A DNA stretch of 64,000 nt from Pseudoscleropodium purum (GCA_963969395.1 OZ017802.1:5272501-5336500), one strand, 5' to 3'. Shown: positions 1 to 10,993, counted from the first letter of the stretch. A program made the numbers and translations. Notes: generated from the letters alone by a model not told the origin.

Positions 1-545
1 CTTTTTTCTTCAACCCATTCTTTTACAAGATCATCTTTAAGATATTTTTGTAAAGTCACATTCTTTATAACAACAATAGCAAAATTTGCTTCCTTCTCCT
101 CCAATTTTCTACTTGAGCTAAAACAACATCTATTTTTCATAGAAAGGTAGAACACATCTTGGTTTTCCAAATGAAAACAAATGGTCCCTTGGTGATATAT
201 CCTCTAGCTCATACACCACATAAATTGCTTCAAGTTGTTCACAAACAAGGATTGGTATGAACTTGAATAGTATTTGTTCTATTGGTTTGACATCATCACT
301 CTATTGTTGCAACCCACCCTCTTTTACCAAAATTTGAATGCCTGTTAATTCATCCTCCAAAGCAACAATCAAAAAACTTGGGCTTGGTATGGTTACATAG
401 TATTCTACTATGAAAAAAAATTTGTTTACACCTTTGAAATTCGTGTACAAAAAATTGTTTCACTTTGGCTTTCCAAGCCCAAGAGTGACCTTGAACTTCA
501 ATCTCCGGTTGAATAATCACTAAATTGTTTTGGGTTTAGGGTTTA
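1..545 (-). pseudogene. Decayed coding relic, family not recognised
   Basis: Read on the minus strand from about 515 down, the sequence stays mostly open for about 170 codons if two frame changes are allowed. A first stretch includes EVQGHSWAWKAKVKQFFVHE. The frame then shifts within a T-run near 415-422. The next stretch (131-390) carries IPSPSFLIVALEDELTG and LEAIYVVYELEDIS, with one internal TAG. A last stretch (1-140) is in another frame and reads MKNRCCFSSSRKLEEKEANF. Codon-like content and conserved-looking aromatic and acidic residues suggest a former gene or a transposon-borne gene, probably continuing left of the window. I cannot name the family. No intact start, no splice structure and no neighbour helps to assign a role. 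Confidence 0.4.
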
Positions 546-1106
546 CAATGCCATTCAACAATAGAGAAGAAAACTCTTGAATGGAAGTACTGAAGAAAGG
601 CAAAAGCTCATCAATGGAGCCATTGTGAAAGGCTCCAATATATTTTCAAATACATATTTGTGGATTCTTGAATTTTAGAATCAACTAATTTTTTTACTTC
701 CAATCAAAATCCCCTTTCTCTTCATCAAGAAGAAACATTTTGGCAAGCAACTAAGCATCGCTCCAAGCATCACTCCAAGAAATTCACCATAGCCGGAATT
801 CCTTAAACTTCACTTTCCACTACTCTTTCCATTATTACTTTTTTACTAATTTTAATTACTAATTTTTTATTAAGAGCTTTTTCATAGGTTTCCTTTTTCA
901 TAAGTTTTTTTTTTTCATAGGTTTTTTTCTATAGGTTTCTAATAGACAAGAATATTCACAGATCATTTTTTAGAGAAAGAAAAATATATGTAAAACCTAA
1001 CATAAGTAGTTTTGTATTTTTTCAAGCATTTTTGAATTATTTATAAATTTTCAAATTAAATGTACCGACCATTCCATATTATCATTACTCCACCATAAGA
1101 CCCCGC

Positions 1107-1250
1107 CATCAATCCATGCATTGATGTACCTTTCTAGTGCATCAGTTCGATTAATGCAAGGTCATCAAATCCATACATTGATGTGCTTTTCTGGTGCATC
1201 AGTTTGATTAGTGCAAGGCCATCAAATTCATGCATTGACGTGCCTCTGTG
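1107..1250. repeat. Short tandem repeat, 56-57 bp unit, ~2.5 copies
   Basis: Units start at 1107, 1163 and 1220. Each begins CATCAA, runs through a CAT(G/A)CATTGA(T/C)GT core, and the two full units carry GTGCATCAGTT(C/T)GATTA and end in TGCAAGG. The third unit is cut short near 1245. The copies differ at scattered positions, so this is an old duplication. The rest of 545-1,950 is AT-rich with nothing else I can support. Confidence 0.7.
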
Positions 1251-1965
1251 GTTTTCTGAGAAAACATGCATTGCATTTGTCCAATTAGTGCAAGAGAGGA
1301 AAAAATTGGAAAGCCAATTTTGTCATTCAAATTTAAGGTGGCTTGTTCTTCCACCGCAGCTTGGTTCCATGATCTTTGAGTTGGTTGATCACTTCAAATG
1401 GTAAAGTCATGTGCATTCTCGTGAACAACTTTACTTTCTTTAAATTGCCACTTCTATGAATTGCTAGCTTTCATGAATGCTAGCAAAGCATTTGTTGGAG
1501 ACATTCTTAAGGTGAACCATCTTAGGTTCCTCTTGGTGAGGCCACACATCTCAAGCTCCTCCTTGGTGAGTCCATTTCCCTTTCCAATTTTTGAAGATGG
1601 ATTGTTTGAAACAAGGTTGCTTATTCATTATTTTTTTAGATGTATAGGTGTTTATTGCTCGAAAAGTGGTCTTCTTCTTGGTTTCTTGTTTGTACTCAAG
1701 TTTTGTTACCAACCATTGATGTCTTGATGTTCAATGAGCATTCTAATGCAATTTTGGCTTTAGAATGTGAATGTAGTCAAAAAGCCAACTCCAAAAACTT
1801 AGTAAGGAAATCATTGACGTGAAGAGGTAAGGTTCTTTATTGTCAATGTTGTTTACTTGATTGCTTGAAGTGCATTCCACATTAGATATATTGCTAATGT
1901 TTTTATACTTTCATTTCTTTACTTGTTCAATGTTTTTTAATGTTTTTGTATATTTTTGGCTTTAT

Positions 1966-2300
1966 TTGTAGGTTGCTTGATCATGGAAGATAGAAATAAA
2001 TTTCGGTTTTCTAATAAGACTATTCCATCTTGTTCAAAAATGTCATTCTATAACAATGATGACAAATCTCTCATTTTCAAAGTGAACCTACTTGGTACTT
2101 TGAAAAACCAAGTTAGGATGGTGAATTTGTTGACAATATTCAAGGCTAATATAATGATATGAGGATCGTAGCATTTTTGAATGTAATGAGGAAGGTTTCA
2201 ATATTGATACATTCAATACAAGTGTTTCTTATGGAGTCACCATTGTGGCTCAAAAGTATAAGAATCTAGAGGTCTTAGAGGCTTCGTCATTAGATACAAA
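1966..2300 (+). pseudogene. Possible coding relic with exon-like blocks
   Basis: A T-rich tract ending TTTGTAG (1964-1970) looks like a 3' splice site. It is followed by an open stretch MEDRNKFRFSNKT with an apparent stop at 2161. A second open block, in another frame at about 2165-2300, reads FNIDTFNTSVSYGVTIVAQK and ends next to a GTATTT donor-like site. No family is recognised. The blocks could belong to the same former gene as the reading frame at 2,607-2,649 and 2,981-3,060, but that link is guesswork. Confidence 0.25.
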
Positions 2301-2606
2301 TAAGTATTTTTATCATCAAACTTTTTGTATTACTACTTTTGTTTCTATTTTAAAAGTTCAATGATTCATATTTTACAATGTTGACCTTTTATTATATGTG
2401 ACACAACAAAACAAATCCTGAACCAATCTGAGAAGGTACTTGTCAAAGTAAAGAATGGAAAAGATAAGAATCTACTCTCATTTTATTTAATTTTTTTTAA
2501 ATTAAAAAATTGTAGAACAAAGTATCTTTGTATTATTTGTTCTTATTGTTCATTAATCAATTTGTTTTAATTTTAATTTTTCTACTTTGTAGGTGGAGAA
2601 GAGATG

Positions 2607-3060
2607 TAGGAGCTTTTTGAATATAAAAAATTGAAGAATGAAAGGGTGGCAGGGTTGACAGGACGTCCGGACGCGGACGCTGTGTCCGCAGTGTCCGTTG
2701 ACATTCGCGTCTCGGCGGATGCAACGTCCGCCTGTCCCCCGTCCGCCTCGTCCGCCCGATTACGGCTGTCCGATCGACGCGCGGACTGATCTGGTCCGCA
2801 TGATCTGGGTGTCCGCCTCGAGCGGTCGGGCCGTCCACCCCGCCCGTCCGCCCCGCCCCACCCGTCCGCTTTCCAACGGCGGTCGGGACACTGCGTCCAC
2901 TAGCGTCCGTGCGTCCGGACGTCCGGAAAATGGACGCTATTTTGGGGTGGACGTTGAAATTCGTCAACCTTGAAGGGTGGCATCCAACCAGAAAAAGATG
3001 ATAGAATTACTACCTAGAATTGTTGATCCTCCTCCTCCTAGGAAAAAAAAGGTTAGTAGT
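2607..3060 (+). pseudogene. Reading frame split by the hAT-like insertion
   Basis: Leaving out 2650-2972 plus one copy of the target duplication, the flanks form one continuous frame: ELFEYKKLKNER before the insertion and VASNQKKMIELLPRIVDP after it. This charged helical pattern (Y-x-x-L-K-x-E-R-x-x-x-N-x-x-x-M) resembles a recurring segment in plant transposon-associated and unknown proteins, but I cannot name it. An in-frame TAG just upstream (in GEEM-stop) shows the frame was probably already dead or is exon-limited; a TTTGTAG acceptor-like site lies at 2586-2592. The downstream side runs into Tc1-type sequence by about 3,110. Confidence 0.35.
2650..2972. mobile_element. hAT-like non-autonomous element (GC-rich MITE, 323 bp)
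   Basis: The element is flanked by a perfect 8-bp direct repeat, AAGGGTGG, at 2642-2649 and 2973-2980. Its ends are inverted repeats: CAGGGTTGAC on the left and, reverse-complemented, CAAGGTTGAC on the right (9 of 10 match). An 8-bp target duplication with CA(G/A)GG termini is what the hAT superfamily makes. The inside is strikingly GC-rich in an AT-rich neighbourhood and is packed with GTCCG pentamers (at least a dozen) plus several CGGAC, like a dense field of subterminal transposase-binding motifs. It has no transposase frame; the overlapping open frames on both strands are by-products of the GC-rich repeat. It would need a transposase in trans. Confidence 0.75.
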
Positions 3061-3109
3061 CCAACTCTTCTACTAGTGAAGAGGGTATTGGTGAGGGTGT
3101 TGCCAATTG

Positions 3110-3390
3110 CTCCAGTAGTATGTGAAGAATGGAGACAAACACACCTTTTGGAGAAGCTCAATTGGCCTACAAATTCTCCCGATCTCAATCCAATTGAGAA
3201 CCTTTAGAAGATTTTGAAAGATGCTATGCAACATGGCCCAATATGTCCAAAAAATTTAAATAACTTGAAGGTAGTTATTGAAAGAGAGTGGAGGTTAATC
3301 AATGGTACAAAGCTCCTTCAACTATGTCATTCTATGCCATCTAGGTTACAAGCAGTGATTGAGGCAAATGGAGGACATACACGTTGGTAG
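3110..3390 (+). pseudogene. Tc1-type transposase, C-terminal remnant
   Basis: The frame carries the hallmark C-terminal block of Tc1-like DDE transposases: CEEWRQTH, then WPTNSPDLNPIENL (the second catalytic Asp and the final Glu lie in this block), then SMPSRLQAVIEANGGHTRW at the end of the protein with a TAG stop at 3388-3390. The conserved Trp after ENL is a TAG at 3205-3207, one base from TGG, so the copy is dead. The N-terminal paired/HTH part and the first catalytic Asp are not present upstream. Tc1 proteins are usually about 340 residues; only about 90 remain. The block is followed directly by tandem repeats. Confidence 0.8.
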
Positions 3391-3930
3391 ATTGTAAATA
3401 TTTTTTTTGTATAAATTTTTTGACCTTGAAATTTGGCATGAATGTTGTTATCATAAAGAGCATATTGTGCCAAAAATTTCATGATAAATAAGCAATTTTT
3501 CAGTCCTTGGGAGGGTGTCAAAGTTGAAGTAGTGAAACGGTTTTCACAATTGTTTCTCAAAACGACACATGTTGGTAGATTGTTAATATCTTTTTTTGTA
3601 TTAATATTTTGGTCTTGAAATTTTTATCATATGTTATTAACATAACGAGGTTTTTGTTCCAAGAATTTCATGGCAAAAAAAAAAAAATAATTCAATCTTT
3701 GGGAAGCTGTCAAAGTTGGCAGCAGTGAAAAAATTTCCACAACTACCAATGTTGGTATATTTTGAATAACTTTTTTTCGGTGAATCTTTTGGCCTTGAAA
3801 TTTGACATATATATAATTAACTTAAAGATGATTCTTTTTTTAAAATTTTGTGATAAAATACCAATTTTTGAGCTCTCGGGAGGCTTTCAAAGTTGGCAGT
3901 ACTGAAATTTTTCTCAGTGCGAATTCGAAA
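3379..3930 (+). repeat. Three tandem ~185-bp repeats after the Tc1 relic
   Basis: GTTGGTA starts at 3383, 3571 and 3751, giving periods of 188 and 180 bp. Each copy has the same order: GTTGGTA, a T-run, (T/G)(A/T)CCTTGAAATTTG or a variant, an A/T stretch, a GGGAGG or GGGAAG block, and a closing TCAAAGTTG(A/G) with AGT(A/G)(G/C)TGAAA. The first copy begins inside the last codons of the transposase frame, so the repeat is probably built from the transposon's 3' end. The third copy stops where F-box/kelch-like sequence begins (about 3,935). Confidence 0.75.
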
Positions 3931-3940
3931 ACAACATTTT

Positions 3941-4303
3941 GATTGGTACCCCACTGTACAACAGACCCGATCTCACTACCAATTGTGGATTATTTTCTGG
4001 AGTTGAGAAAGGGGGAAAGTCCACATCAGCTTTGCTCCATGCACCAGTCACTAAATCGCACGAGTATATCACTACTGTATGAAATCTGCTTACAAATAAC
4101 ATGTAGAAAATGCTAGAGTCGGCAGAAAATTCAGCGTCCGGACGGTGCATTACAAAGCCTCCTCCACGCCGAGGTCGTGAACTTGTACAGAGAGAGTAAT
4201 TCTTGACCTTTGGTTTGGTCATGGGCCAACACATCACCTTGGTTACGATTTTGTAGGTTTGGGTCGCTTTGTCCATTGACATGACCACAACGTCACGGTA
4301 GTG
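3941..4303 (-). pseudogene. F-box/kelch-like protein fragment
   Basis: The minus-strand frame begins EHYRDVVVMSMDKATQTYKI and continues to SADSSIFYMLFVSRFHTVV, then LVTGAWSKADVDFPPF and LVVRSGLLYSGV. The order (a conserved V-D-x-x-T-x-x-Y-K-I/V block, a segment about what is shown, then x-x-G-x-W and a final G-x-L-Y) is typical of the kelch/F-box-associated region of plant F-box proteins. No F-box is readable upstream to about 4,500. The 3' end is cut at about 3,941, where the Tc1-linked repeat array begins. It is therefore a truncated relic. Family assignment is by pattern only. Confidence 0.4.
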
Positions 4304-5640
4304 TTCTAGTGAGCAATGAATTTCAAGCTCCAGAATTTCATGGAAACTCTTCCTCAGTTGAGTCTAATACTTGTCACTCTGTGACATTGTCTTTTCGTAT
4401 TACACTTAGGGGGAGATCAGGATTGAGGATGCTCGGCGACGGGAAATGGCGCACGGCGCGGCAAAGCTTGGTTGAGAGCCTTTCTTTGTAGCTGCACAAT
4501 AGATTGCATGATTAGTTCAATGCTCTACATACGAGTTAACTGTAAGGACGGCGGAGCTCGCATGACTGGTGGTTTACCTCTTATTTTTGTATCGATGCTT
4601 AACCATTAAAGGTTTGGTGCGGACCGAAGATACCCTAGCCGTATGAACCACGCAAGAAGCTCAACCAAATTTCTTGAATTTTATTAGCGTAGGATTTCCC
4701 GATCGGACCGTACCGATTACTGCTTAGGTCAATTCATGATACCTGAAAAGTCCACAGTGCGATGGATACTCAAAAGGTGATGAAAAAGTCCGGACTGCAT
4801 CCCCTGCAGTGCCCTCGTAGTGTTATTGACAGGGATTCTTTCACCTACGAAAATGGAGAAATGTGATCAGCTTGATCGTAGCGGGTGGGATTCGGGAGAG
4901 GGTACTGCTGCACCAAACCAAAAGTCTGTTGCGTTCTACCGAAGTGTGGATTCTGCAAGATCGATAGTTGAAGCAATCGCACATGGTCATGGAGGGCGAC
5001 CTGGGGTGGGGTGAGATGGGGTGGGTTCACGGATGCATACGCCAATCGGGGGCTCAAGTAACTACTCCAAAGATTCGTACAAAGCTTGCGAACTCATCTT
5101 GGGGCGCCAAGTGTGAAGCATGGACCGCCCAACGATGCCGCTCAAACTGTGCACTTGCACACCTGGAGTGAAAGAGTGCGGGATTTGAGGACCACTCGTT
5201 GGCGTGTAACAATCGCGCCAGCAACGACTGGGCAACTTGTGAACAACGACAGTGTGAAGTTGAAAAACAAATAAAAATTGCATTGACGTGTCCGCCCCAC
5301 TGCCACTCCCAAGGAACTCTGTCATGCGAATGACTTCGAATGACTGCCGGTGCCCAAACTTGCAGTCAAATCTATACTCCTCCGCCACTCCGGGGCTAAT
5401 GAGAACTTCAAACGTCACCGAAATGTTTGCTTCCTGCTTCCTACTTCCTACTCCAATTGCACGCCTCCGGTTGTACGCTTGATAAGAGCAGCAGATCATC
5501 CAAGCTCCTGATCGCTTTGGTTACAAGCTCGTAACACACCGCTACCAAGATAGTAATATTCACTCCACCATCGGCGTAGGCTTAAAAAAAATGGAAATAG
5601 CGACCATCACGCTTCTTGCATTGCTCAGTGGTGGTTCTTG
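4304..5640. other. GC-richer relic DNA, no supported gene
   Basis: Base composition is clearly higher in G+C than the flanking repeat field, and open frames of 60-145 codons occur on both strands. None shows a recognisable motif or splice structure. The minus-strand frame at 5062-5499 could contain the decayed C-terminal part of the piggyBac relic that follows it, but I see no cysteine cluster or conserved block to prove that. Confidence 0.4.
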
Positions 5641-6290
5641 GCTGCCACATCAATAAGTGCATGACAGTTACTCTAAAGTTCATGGATGGACTCATAGACC
5701 ATCCAAGCAATCGCCACTATCTTGCGGTTCCTATGCATCTTCGCTATGAGAGTCCCACCCGGCGGACAATATGTGTCGCTTGGGAAAACCTGCAAGAGGA
5801 GGAAATCCCCGGGACCCCTACTTCACGGTCCCAGTGGCATAGAACCTTTGCTCCAACAACATGGTGATTGAAGTGACGCTCGTGAAGAAGTTATCGGTGA
5901 TGATCACGTTCCCCCTACCCTCCAACCCATGCACGGCCCAGAGCACTGTATCGGCACCAACGAGGCCCGCTTACTCCCGCTCGTCACGGTAAACTAAGAG
6001 GTTTGAGACATTTCTCGATTGGGATGTTGCCCGACCTCCGGAATATCCCAGTTGTACACCAAATGCACGCAACGGGTGGTGGCTTCGGACCTTAGCTTGG
6101 ACATGCAAGATTTTATGAGGGTACACCCAAAAAACTCATTAGGCGACTGGTAGAGCTGGATATTAAGGAGGTCCTCCAGCTCCATCAACACAAGGAAACC
6201 AAACCAACACAACAACTCATCCTTGGTGAGGGGGAATCAGTCATCACGCCCATTCATGCGCCTCGGGAAGCGTGACAACTGTTACGCTGT
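5640..6290 (-). pseudogene. piggyBac-type transposase remnant
   Basis: Read on the minus strand. An N-terminal block LTKDELLCWFGFLVLMEL (about 6,180-6,235) matches the T-K-x-E-L-x-x-F-x-G-x-L-x-L-M opening of piggyBac transposases. Downstream, in a shifted frame, come GADTVLWAVHGLEGRGN, then DNFFTS (5878-5895, holding a catalytic Asp), then FYATGTVK (5821-5844), and then GGTLIAKMHRNRKIVAIAW (about 5,704-5,760). These four blocks are in the order found in the DDE_Tnp_1_7 fold. The copy is dead: TAG follows VK at 5818-5820, at least two frameshifts are needed, and the spacing between the N-terminal block and DNFFTS is far too short, so an internal part is missing. Ends of the original element were not found. 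Confidence 0.75.
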
Positions 6291-9200
6291 GTACTGTAGT
6301 TCTACCCATGCAATGAAATTAGCTCGTTTGCATCATTTATATTACAACAATTTTTCATTCAGAAAATGAAGCCTGTAGGGGATGCAACGTCTAATTTGGG
6401 GCACAAGAAGTTGAAGGCCAAGCATTTGAGAATATCAATAACAAGGAACCAAACTCCCGAGCAGTCTCAGCATTTCAAATAAGTCCAAAACTAGCAGACA
6501 CAAAAACTAAATTATCCTTGAGCTCCGGCTCCCGCCACTGAGTGTCATCAAAGCGGTACTTGAAGCTCCTGGCACTCAAATCTTCGCCCGCATAGTACAT
6601 GTCGAGTTCAACCAGTGCATCCTCCATAATTGAAGCATTAGAGGAAGATATAAGACCTTGCTCCATTGGAAATCCTTGAATTCACCAACCCAATCCAGGT
6701 CTTCATCCTAGCGGCGCTCTAGAATGAAGGGCACATCACCTGCCAAGGATGCATAGACACGCAAAAACGTGGCCAATGAAGTGTACGAGCTGAGGGTAAA
6801 AAATGAGTTTCATTAGCGTTCAGAAGCAAGGGTTCCATTCATAAAAAAGACATGAAATATCGAAGTGCTAATGTCCTAGAGACATACTGGACAAAGAGAA
6901 TACTGGACCCCTGATCATAGGTACAAACAGAAGTCACCGTGAGAGGAAAACTTGAAAGTCACAACGTATGAAAATGTCCATGAGTATTGAGTACAGAATT
7001 GGTAACTACCATACAAGATCATCCACCATGAAATGTCAAGAAAAAACACAAGTAGCTGTGAAGGGAAATGCTGTTGAGGCGCTTCCAAAGTCGAGCGCAT
7101 GTTGGACAGTCGCAAGAACCTTTCTCCTTGTCATATTTCGTGTCACATACCTTCACCTCCCACATGCCAATACAGCCACCTAAATTCAATGGTAAACATA
7201 GGCGAGCCGCGAACCTCTTGAAAATACCGCAATGAACAATGAGTCCAGTGAATTCGTCCAAATCCTCCCCACAAAGACTTGTCGAACCCAAGAAGGTTCA
7301 ACTTTACATTCACGTGCAAGTCTCGTGTGAACGCTCTTTTGTTGACTCTATTGCGATCGCCAGCGCTAAAGGGGAATTGGGTAGCGGGTGCCCGATCATC
7401 AGAGCTGTTCTCCAACGACGGCTCTGTGAATGGGCAGGAGTCTTCGCCACGGCAAGTATTCTCCCAACGCCCGCCTTAGACAGGGATTAGGCTCTGGCGC
7501 TCCCGGCGTGAAGGCGTCTACAGTGAACCTGCAGATGGGAGGCCAGGTCCAACTGTTCAAGGTCAAACCAATCTCTGCTTGATTCGTAAAGTCCTAGTAG
7601 CGTCCGTGCAGGTGTTGTAAAGCCGGGTGTAGTAGAAAAATAGCCTTCACTCGTGATGTCAAAGGTAGCATCCATGTCATCCAACTAGTACAAAGTCATC
7701 CTAATCCGAATCCAATAGAATGGGATCAGAGTGCATTCCAAGTGAATTCAGTTGCCTGGTAACCGCGCTAAATGCGTTGTTGCTGTATACTGCCTGCCCC
7801 CTCGGGTCGTGCCTCCTGAGCAAAATGGGGCTCCTCTGTGTGACAAAAATAAGCGGCACCACCTGCCTCGCCCTCGCTACCACGTGTAAATGTGAATGAT
7901 CGCCCTCAAGGCTGATGGCAACCGCGTGGTCATTATCCAATTTTTCGTCACAAGCCAAGGTCAAGTGACCACATGAACCCAGTGGCACGCGGCCCCTCTC
8001 GGCACGCCCTCTGCCAGGGACACTAAGCCCGCTTCTCCCTCTCGTTCCTAGTCCCACCTCAGCAGCCGGGAGGCCCCTGCCACGCACTCTTGGCTTTCAG
8101 CGAAGGAGACCAAGGGAGTCTTCTTCTGACGCGGGCAAGTTCGTGATTAGCCTGAGTACTTGCACGAGAGGAAGCGTGGGTGAGCCAACGAGCAGGGGGT
8201 TCAAATTAGTAGGAAGGCACGTAAAAAATTGGACACGGCATATTTGCATCCTGAACCATGAAGACATGAGATTGCAAGAGCTACAATTGGAGGGGATGCC
8301 AATGTGGCCGGATTTGGTCCTCCCCCATGGTACTCTTCATAACTTCATGTGACGGTGACAATGGGTCGAACACTCCGTGGGATTCATCACTAAGTAGGAT
8401 TATTGGCTATTCAAAAACTGGAATACGTGATATAGCGAGTGGGCAGTAGACGTTGGGCATTAATGCAAACAACTCCAACGAATTTCGGATGTGATGCACA
8501 TAGTCATGCATGCATGCATATTGAGGAGGTAGGTGAGGGTAGGATGGGATCACAACAAACGTGGTTCCTGGTTGCTCAGCGGGGGTCCGTCTCCCATCAC
8601 CGGCAATGTCCTCGCATTCGTTGCCAGACCCTCGGTTATAAGCGTCGCGTACGACAGCGTGGATCGGAGCAGCCTCCCAGTCCTCCCGCGGATTGTTCTC
8701 CGGCTGGTGCTGAGTAAATGGAACGGCCTCCTGACTGAGCTAACATCGGAGCTAGAGGCGGTCGGCGTTGTCGTTACTGACACAACGAACCCGGAGACAA
8801 GCTCCCTGCTTTGACGCGGGCTGCCTCCCGTGCATCCTCCGCATGGTTCACCCTGGCACGATCTTCCGGGAAGACGACCTCTCTAATCAACCAAATCACA
8901 TTGTGAGAGAATCCATTGACTGCGTCTTTAGTCCTCTGTTCTTGCCAATGCATGATTCTTTGTACGTGGCGCCGAAACAAGAACCGTAACCATTGCCACT
9001 GCGGGACACCAACATAGTTTTTCTGGGTGGCAATGGAAGGGAGTGCAAGTGATTGAGACCGAGCAAGAATCCTCAGCGTCTGTCCATGAGAGGCTGCCCG
9101 TTCCGCATACCAGGCGCGCAATATGGAGGGCGGGTCACGCGTAACTAGTCCAAATCTTGCGGGCATCCGCCCAACCATAATGCCATCGTCTTGTTGGGAG

Positions 9201-9950
9201 ATTGGCGGCGCTTCCGTGCGCGTCCAGTGAACAGCACCCTAACTTTCCAACGCAATGCTCTTGCAATGCAATGCAATGCAATGGAGCCGGTATACTCTCT
9301 ACCCTGATCAATTCTCGATTCGCCTCGAGGTCTCCACGACTTCCTCTCATCTCGATCAGTGCGGCACCTTCAATTTCAACGGCGGAGAGTGCGCGCATTT
9401 CAGTACATCAAAACCGTAGCAACCCAAGCTTGAATTACAAATGACGGTAATCCTTAACCACAATAGACGTCCGACGCTTGTCATTGCAGCAGCCAAGAGA
9501 ATAGTGTGTTGAAGGAAGATACTCTCTCCACTGCTACACCGCCTTGGATCCGCCTTAGTCGCATGGAACGCCGGGAAGCAACTCCCGCCTAACCCTTCGT
9601 GCTGCGGCGGGAAGGTCACAACGGTCATAGTCACGGTAACACCTCTTTTGGCCGACGAAATGGGTGGGTGTGTGTGTGGACGCAGAGACGGCACTTTCCG
9701 TATTTTAGCGCCCCGATACAAACCGGTGATGCAGGCGCGGTGCTGCTCCAAATCAGGCACCGATTGTCGCATTCGATCGGGCGCCCTTACCATACAAATC
9801 GACTATGTATCGCGTGATCCTATATCTCCCCCTTCCATGTCAAATACGCGAAAAAAACACTTCTACGACCAGAAAGTGGTCACTCAGACCTCCAAGAGTC
9901 AAGCTCTAAATTAAGTTTTGCCTCTGTTGTTACTTGCAAGCGATGTTACC
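6290..9950. other. GC-richer relic region, unidentified
   Basis: About 3.7 kb with higher G+C than the surroundings and many medium open frames on both strands (for example minus-strand frames at 7487-7684, 7143-7415 and 8774-9178). The minus-strand frames are the more protein-like (RNRVNKRAFTRDLHVNVKL; FDITSEGYFSTTPGF), and could be the decayed 5' part of the piggyBac-type gene or another gene. I recognise no domain, and the frames break too often to model. A short (ATGCA)n-like run of TGCAATGCAATG lies at about 9,260-9,285. I call no gene here. Confidence 0.35.
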
Positions 9951-10993
9951 GTGTAGGTCACTTGCACAATTTACTTCCGGAGTTCTAGACATTCTTTCGT
10001 GTTCCAAATACAATTGACTGGTACTAACCAAACACAGACGTAGAGTACACCAAACGAGCAGCGATTCACAGAGCAATTGTGGGAGTTCAAACCCATGCAA
10101 GCTCAACAGCCACCCCTCACAGCACTAAATGCTGAGTTGCAGACTGACACTTCACACATCAAAACACAAAGAACGATATGCACTACGGTATTTCACTCAA
10201 TATGAAAGTCAGGGATCCACGTCGAATATTTACAAGTGTAAATTAAGCACAAAATTAAACTGCACAGCAGCTCTCCTTACCACGCTACCTGTACCACAAC
10301 TTCAGATGTGGACTCGGCTACGAAACATATAAAGCTATGAGTTTGCATAGAGGGGTCGTATCAAAAGCAGGCCCGCCAAGCTGCGACAATTCATTTTTTT
10401 TCTTCGCCTTCTCATTCGTTACTTCATTAAGCACGGCAGACAGCTAAGCTAATGCAAGTTCAGCGTCAAGTGCATCTGAATGCTAGCAAGAGTGAAACAT
10501 CTTTCCAGTTTACCAGCCTGAATGTATTAACTTACAGCCGAGGATTCTTCCAGCCAGGGGCCAACCTAACCTCAGCAGCCAGTTGAGATCGATTTTTTCC
10601 TTCAATTACGAAAGGAAAATCACTCGTCTGACTGAGAAAAAGGAGCCCGACTGGAGAGAATTCTTTAACAATGGGGAGGAGGCAACATCTAGGCACAATT
10701 GCGCATCATCACGGCCGATCCCCCACTTAGCTCCAGCAGCGCAAGTGGCCGCTAGTGAGGGACCGAGACTCTGTGACTTCCCTTAGACCCATATTGCCAC
10801 GGTACAGTAACTAATTAAGTCGATCTATATCTAAAGACTGCCTGCCTGCCTAGATATTGTGATTGATACAAGCTAAGTTAATGGAACAACTAGAACTAGA
10901 ACTACAGTACCTAGTGCTACACAGCCAAAATGGAGCTCAAAAAACACTGTGCAGGTAGGCAACTCCCTCAAAGGCATCCTTCACGTGTTGCTA
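9950..10993. other. Downstream flank of the SMXL gene (probable 3' UTR side)
   Basis: The sequence lies just 3' of the minus-strand SMXL stop codon (10994-10996). It holds no open frame of note on the minus strand. The part nearest the stop is probably 3' untranslated region, but I could not pick a polyadenylation signal with confidence. Confidence 0.4.

Noticed and set aside
2557..2973. Coding frames of 91-136 codons across the GC-rich block on both strands
   Set aside because: They are produced by the GTCCG-rich interior of the hAT-like element and start or end in its flanks; no domain is present.
8774..9178. Minus-strand 134-codon frame as a gene or a second transposase
   Set aside because: Protein-like in places but matches no motif I know, has no splice partners, and lies in a relic region with frequent frame breaks.
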